Under the pieces are notes generated by a model that was not told the DNA's origin, made no database searches, and saw only the letters and a program-made list of their open reading frames with translations. Source: Argopecten irradians (lineage: Eukaryota > Mollusca > Bivalvia > Pectinida > Pectinidae). From it: DNA of 64,000 nt. The translations under genes were made by a program, and so were the position numbers. Positions 59,395 to 64,000 of the stretch are shown piece after piece. Numbering within the stretch: position 1 is the stretch's first letter; every line of letters begins with the position of its first letter. The stretch covers positions 36,567,604-36,631,603 of the forward strand of contig NC_091142.1 in NCBI RefSeq assembly GCF_041381155.1, read 5' to 3'.

Positions 59395-61945
59395 ATTGCC
59401 AACTGCCACTACCGTCCCCAAAACATTCTGACAAAGACCTGTTTTGATGTCTGTCACTACCCCAAAACATTCTGACAGAGACCTGTACTGATGACTACCA
59501 TTACCCCAGAACATTCTGACAAAGACCTGTATTGACGACTGTCACTACCCCAGAACATTCTGACAGAGACCTGTATTGACGACTGCCATTACCCCAGAAC
59601 ATTCTGACAGAGCCCTGTATTGATGACTGCCTCTACCCCAGAACATTCTGACAGAGACCTGTACTGATGATTGTCACTACCCCAGAACATTCTGACAGAG
59701 ACCTGTAGTGATGACTGTCACTACCCCAGAACATTCTGACAGAGGCCTGTATTGACAACTGTCACTTCCCCGGAACATTCTGACAGAGACCTGTAATGAT
59801 GACTGTAACTACCCCAGAACATTTTGACAGAGACCTGTACTGATGACTGTCACTGCCCCAGAACATTTGACAGAGACCTGTACTGATGACTGCCATTACC
59901 CCAGAACGTTCTGACAGAGACTTGTACTGTTGACTGTCACTACCCCAGAACATTCTGACAGAGACCTGTACTGATGACTGTAACTACCCCAGAACATTTT
60001 GACAGAGACCTGTACTGATGACTGTGTCACTACCCCAAACAACATTCTGACAGAGACCTGTATGATGACTACCGTACACCTGTACTGATGACTGTCACTA
60101 CCTCAAAACATTCTGACAGAGACCTGTACTGATGACTGCCATTACCCCAGAACATTCTGACAGAGACCTGTAGTGATGACTGTAACTACCCCAGAACATT
60201 TTGACAGAGACCTGTACTGATGACTGTCACTACCCCAAAACATTCTGACAGAGACCTGTATTGATGACTGTCACTAACCCAGAACATTCTGACAGAGACC
60301 TGTACTGATGACTACCACTACCCCAGAACATTCTGACAGAGACCTGTACTGATGACTGTCACTGCCCCAGAACATTCTGACAGAGACCTGTACTGATGAC
60401 TGTCACTACCCCAAATCATTCTGACAAAGACCTGTATTGACGACTGCCACTACCCCAGAACATTCTGACAGAGACTTGTACTGTTGACTGTCACTACCCC
60501 AGAACATTCTGACAGAGACCTGTACTGATGACTGTAACTACCCCAGAACATTTTGACAGAGACCTGTACTGATGACTGTCACTATCCCAGAACATTCTGA
60601 CAGAGACCTGTATTGACGACTGTCACTACCCCAGAACATTTTGACAGAGACCTGTACTGATGACTACCACTACTCCAGAACATTCTGACAGAGACCTGTA
60701 TTGACGACTGTCACTAACCCAGAACATTCTGACAGAGACCTGTATTGACAACTGTCACTTCCCCCGGAACATTCTGACAGAGACCTGTACTGATGACTGT
60801 AACTACCCCAGAACATTTTGACAGAGACCTGTACTGATGACTGTCACTGCCCCAGAACATTTGACAGAGACCTGTACTGATGATTGCCATTACCCCAGAA
60901 CGTTCTGACAGAGACTTGTACTGTTGACTGTCACTACCCCAGAACATTCTGACAGAGACCTGTACTGATGACTGTAACTACCCCAGAACATTTTGACAGA
61001 GACCTGTACTGATGACTGTAACTACCCCAGAACATTTTGACAGAGACCTGTACTGATGACTGTCACTATCCCAGAACATTCTGACAGAGACCTGTACTGA
61101 TGACTGTAACTACCCCAGAACATTTTGACAGAGACCTGTACTGATGACTACCACTACTCCAGAACATTCTGACAGAGACCTGTATTGACGACTGTCACTA
61201 CCCCAGAACGTTCTGACAGAGACCTGTACTGATGACTACCACTACCCCAGAACATTCTGACAGAGACCTATAATGATATCTGTCACTACCCCAGAACATT
61301 CTGACAGAGACCTGTACTGATGACTGTCACTACCCCAAAACATTCTGACAGAGACCTATATTGATGTCTGTCACTACCTCAAAACATTCTGACAGAGACC
61401 TGTACTGATGACTGTCACTAACCCAGACCATTCTGACAGAGACCTGTATTGATGACTGCCACTACCCCAGAACATTCTGACAGAGACCTGTACTGATGTC
61501 TGTCACTACCTCAAAACATTCTGACAGAGACCTGTACTGATGACTGCCATTACCCCAGAACATTCTGACAGAGCCCTGTATTGATGACTGCCTCTACCCC
61601 AGAACATTCTGACAGAGACCTGTACTGATGATTGTCACTACCCCAGAACATTCTGACAGAGACCTGTAGTGATGACTGTCACTACCCCAGAACATTCTGA
61701 CAGAGCCCTGTATTGATGACTGCCTCTACCCCAGAACATTCTGAAAAGAGACCTGTATTGACAACTGTCACTACCCCAGAACATTGTGACAGAGACCTAT
61801 ATTGACAACTGCCACTACCCCAGCTAGAACATTCCGGCAGAGACCTATATTGACAACTACAACTACCCCAGAACATTCTGACAGAGACCTATATTGACAA
61901 CTGCCACTACCCCAGCTAGAACATTCCGGCAGAGACCCGTATTGA
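59395..61945. repeat. 44-bp minisatellite, ~57 copies, in STX1 intron 2
   Basis: Unit CCCCAGAACATTCTGACAGA then GACCTGTACTGATGACTGTC and ACTA. Most units differ at a few sites; blocks of several units are themselves duplicated (for example 59740-59990 resembles 60715-60965). Minus-strand frames such as 59762-59953 merely read the array. Confidence 0.95.
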
Positions 61946-62409
61946 TCGGTAGAAGTAGTTCTGTTTAATTATTGCCGCAGGCCCTACTACACACCGATGT
62001 ACAAACACTACTACCAACCAAGTACTGCTAGGAGATGCTTGTTGATCAATTTTAACCACATGAGCAGGAAAAAGTAAAGCAAAAAAAAAAATCATGATGT
62101 TATATATAATCACTGCAAAATATATAATCACTGCAAATGCAGTTTTATAATACAATTTATAAAAATTGGGTAACAGAGTTTGTATGTCATCCCTTCTCTG
62201 AAGTACGAATCTATTTATCTATTGTCGAATCAATATAATCTCAAAGTAGGAACCGAGGCAAGGCTGATTGATATTGCATGTTCCTGGTAGTAGTTAAGAA
62301 AAAATGGCCTAATTTTACTTCCAGATATAGTTTACTTTTCACCAAAAGGTACACTTTGTGTTCCATTATGTTATAGTGACAGAATAATTATTCTATACAA
62401 CTGACAAAT

Positions 62410-62627
62410 ATGGTTTGCTTTGGTTTCATTGGCTTAAATGTTCTTTTAATAGCCAGGGTAATTTAAGGATGAGTCAAGTTTAAGGTGAAAGGAAAGAGTA
62501 CCCAGAGAAAAAACACCAACCAGTGGCTAGGTCAGTACATGATAACTGCCTCATGGGATTCAGACTTACTACCTAGTAGGGCTTGTGATATGTCGGGACA
62601 AGTTAACCACTCAGTCACCACGGCCCC
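62410..62627 (-). mobile_element. tRNA-derived SINE, reverse orientation
   Basis: The reverse complement begins GGGGCCGTGGTGACTGAGTG (box A region), continues AGTCTGAATCCCATGAGGCA (box B) and the body GTTTTTTCTCTGGGTACTC, and ends with the CTGGCTATTAAAAGAACATT tail and CCAAAGCAAACCA. Same family as 30728-30949. Confidence 0.8.
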
Positions 62628-62639
62628 TTGACATGTAAA

Positions 62640-64000
62640 GAAGTTTACAAGGATACAATATAAGGAAAATTCACAAACTTCTTTCTTAAGTTATCTTAAA
62701 GATTGTGACTGTTGTACCTGTTTGTCACTATAAATTCAATTTTCGTTTCAGCAAAATTTTTTGTTGACAATGTGCTTTATAATTACATGGAAGTAAAATG
62801 GTAGGCCAATAGATTTTCCCATATACCTTATAATGAAATTAACAAACATGATGTTTATCGAATGTGACTTGGAACTTACTCTGTTTTAAGGAGCTAGCTA
62901 TAACAACAGTATAGAGAAGGATGAAAACTAGAAAAAGAAACACCAGAAGAAAATTTGAAGTTCATTAAGTACCCACAAAGGTTATTGAGTAAGTTTGTTG
63001 AATATTCATTCAGTAATCAGTTATTTACCTTGAATATTTATGGATGACACATTAAAATCCTGTTGAATATTCATTGATCGATCGTCTAAGCTTGGACCGG
63101 CTAGACTATAAGAACATGTCAAGAAAACAAGTTTTACAAAAAATATCAATTTTCCAAATTTCATAATTCATAATTCAAGAACAACTTATATTTAGTATGT
63201 GCATGTGTTATTTCGTCATTGCATATTGTTGTGTTATTTATATTTTCTCTTTAGAGCAGGCATTGATTGTGTGTCATGATCATGTTTGTACTAAAATTAT
63301 ATTGTTTTCTTTTAGAAGTATGATTTTACACTTAAAACATGCTAAAAATAGCATCTTACTTTGTCAAGTAGATTTTCAGGATCTCTTAACCTAAGTAAAT
63401 GATTTTGTGTAAACTTTGTGTAGATCTTTCTCTTAAATGTTAATTCACTTTTGCTTAATAAGATTCACTCAGTTTGAATATGGTCACAACAGAATTAATG
63501 CAATATACTAATTCAAAAAATTAATCCATAATAAATATTGAATTAAGATCAAATTATGAAAAAAGTCTATGAGTATCACATGCCATCACAAATAGGAACG
63601 CATACATGGTGGTGGGCTATGACCTGTTGTACTCAGTATCAGACACCTTGTAACACCTGCCTACAGGTAAATGATGCAACATGGAGACACCTTCAATTGT
63701 TACCATCTGGTGTCCACTAGTGTAAATGTATGTACTGTTACCTTAGCTACAGCTATACACTGATTATGTTATGGACACCCACCACCAGTCTCTACATCTA
63801 CAGCTGGACTCTGATAGTCTGTACAGCTGGACACCAATTTGCAATAATGATAAAACTCCCACCCACTGGTCTCTAGGTCAAGGCCCACCAGGCGGTGGTC
63901 TGCTGGCATTCTAAAGGTCAAGCCAGTCATTATTCTAAAGGTCAAGTAAATCATTAATACCAATTACCTGCTGGTCATGGGTTTAGTTGGACTTAATATA
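62640..64000 (+). other. STX1 intron 2, end of window
   Basis: AT-rich; no exon recognised. Duplicated words such as TCTAAAGGTCAAG near 63910 are minor. Confidence 0.4.

Noticed and set aside
59395-61945. CRISPR-like array
   Set aside because: The whole 44-bp unit repeats; there are no unique spacers, and the genes are eukaryotic.
63769-63963. Minus-strand frame at the window end as a syntaxin or other exon
   Set aside because: No similarity to syntaxin, wrong strand, and local short repeats explain the openness.

Overview
The window looks like nuclear DNA of a mollusc, most likely a bivalve. The genes have many short exons with GT/AG introns, the base composition is AT-rich, and the non-coding DNA is full of short TIR elements, tRNA-derived SINEs with a tail typical of molluscs, and minisatellites. 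The species cannot be named from the sequence alone.

Layout. 1-3.4 kb: the 3' part of a carbohydrate sulfotransferase gene (minus strand, two exons seen) with an altered 5' PAPS-binding motif. 3.4-14.7 kb: no convincing gene; dispersed TIR elements, a fold-back element, a 2-kb satellite with 21-bp monomers that become 41-bp and 62-bp higher-order units, and element relics. 14.8-16.9 kb: DNAJC30-like mitochondrial J protein (minus, 2 exons). 18.6-34.2 kb: BUD23, the 18S rRNA guanine-N7 methyltransferase (plus, 11 exons, complete, 284 aa). Its introns carry a truncated LINE that is itself interrupted, an 11-copy 146-bp array and a 3-kb minisatellite abutting exon 8. 35.7-41.2 kb and 45.7-50.7 kb: two tandem Ran GTPase genes (minus, 6 exons each, identical intron positions), one canonical and one divergent in switch II. 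From 52.5 kb to beyond the window: syntaxin-1 (plus); only the first two coding exons are visible, and the following intron holds a miniature LTR retrotransposon (TRIM) and a 2.5-kb array of 44-bp units.

The genes are not an operon, but the neighbourhood is telling. DNAJC30 and BUD23 lie head to head, with syntaxin-1 next after the two Ran genes. The same three genes are neighbours in the human Williams-Beuren region (7q11.23), so this looks like an old animal gene block into which a Ran pair lies inserted.

Most exciting items: the preserved DNAJC30-BUD23-STX1 block; the divergent Ran paralogue that lacks the two residues Ran uses to bind NTF2; a minisatellite that copies the splice acceptor of BUD23 exon 8 dozens of times; and a TRIM whose LTRs contain a tRNA-like pol III promoter pair. 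All exon boundaries were read by eye from splice signals, reading phase and remembered family sequences. No database search was run.
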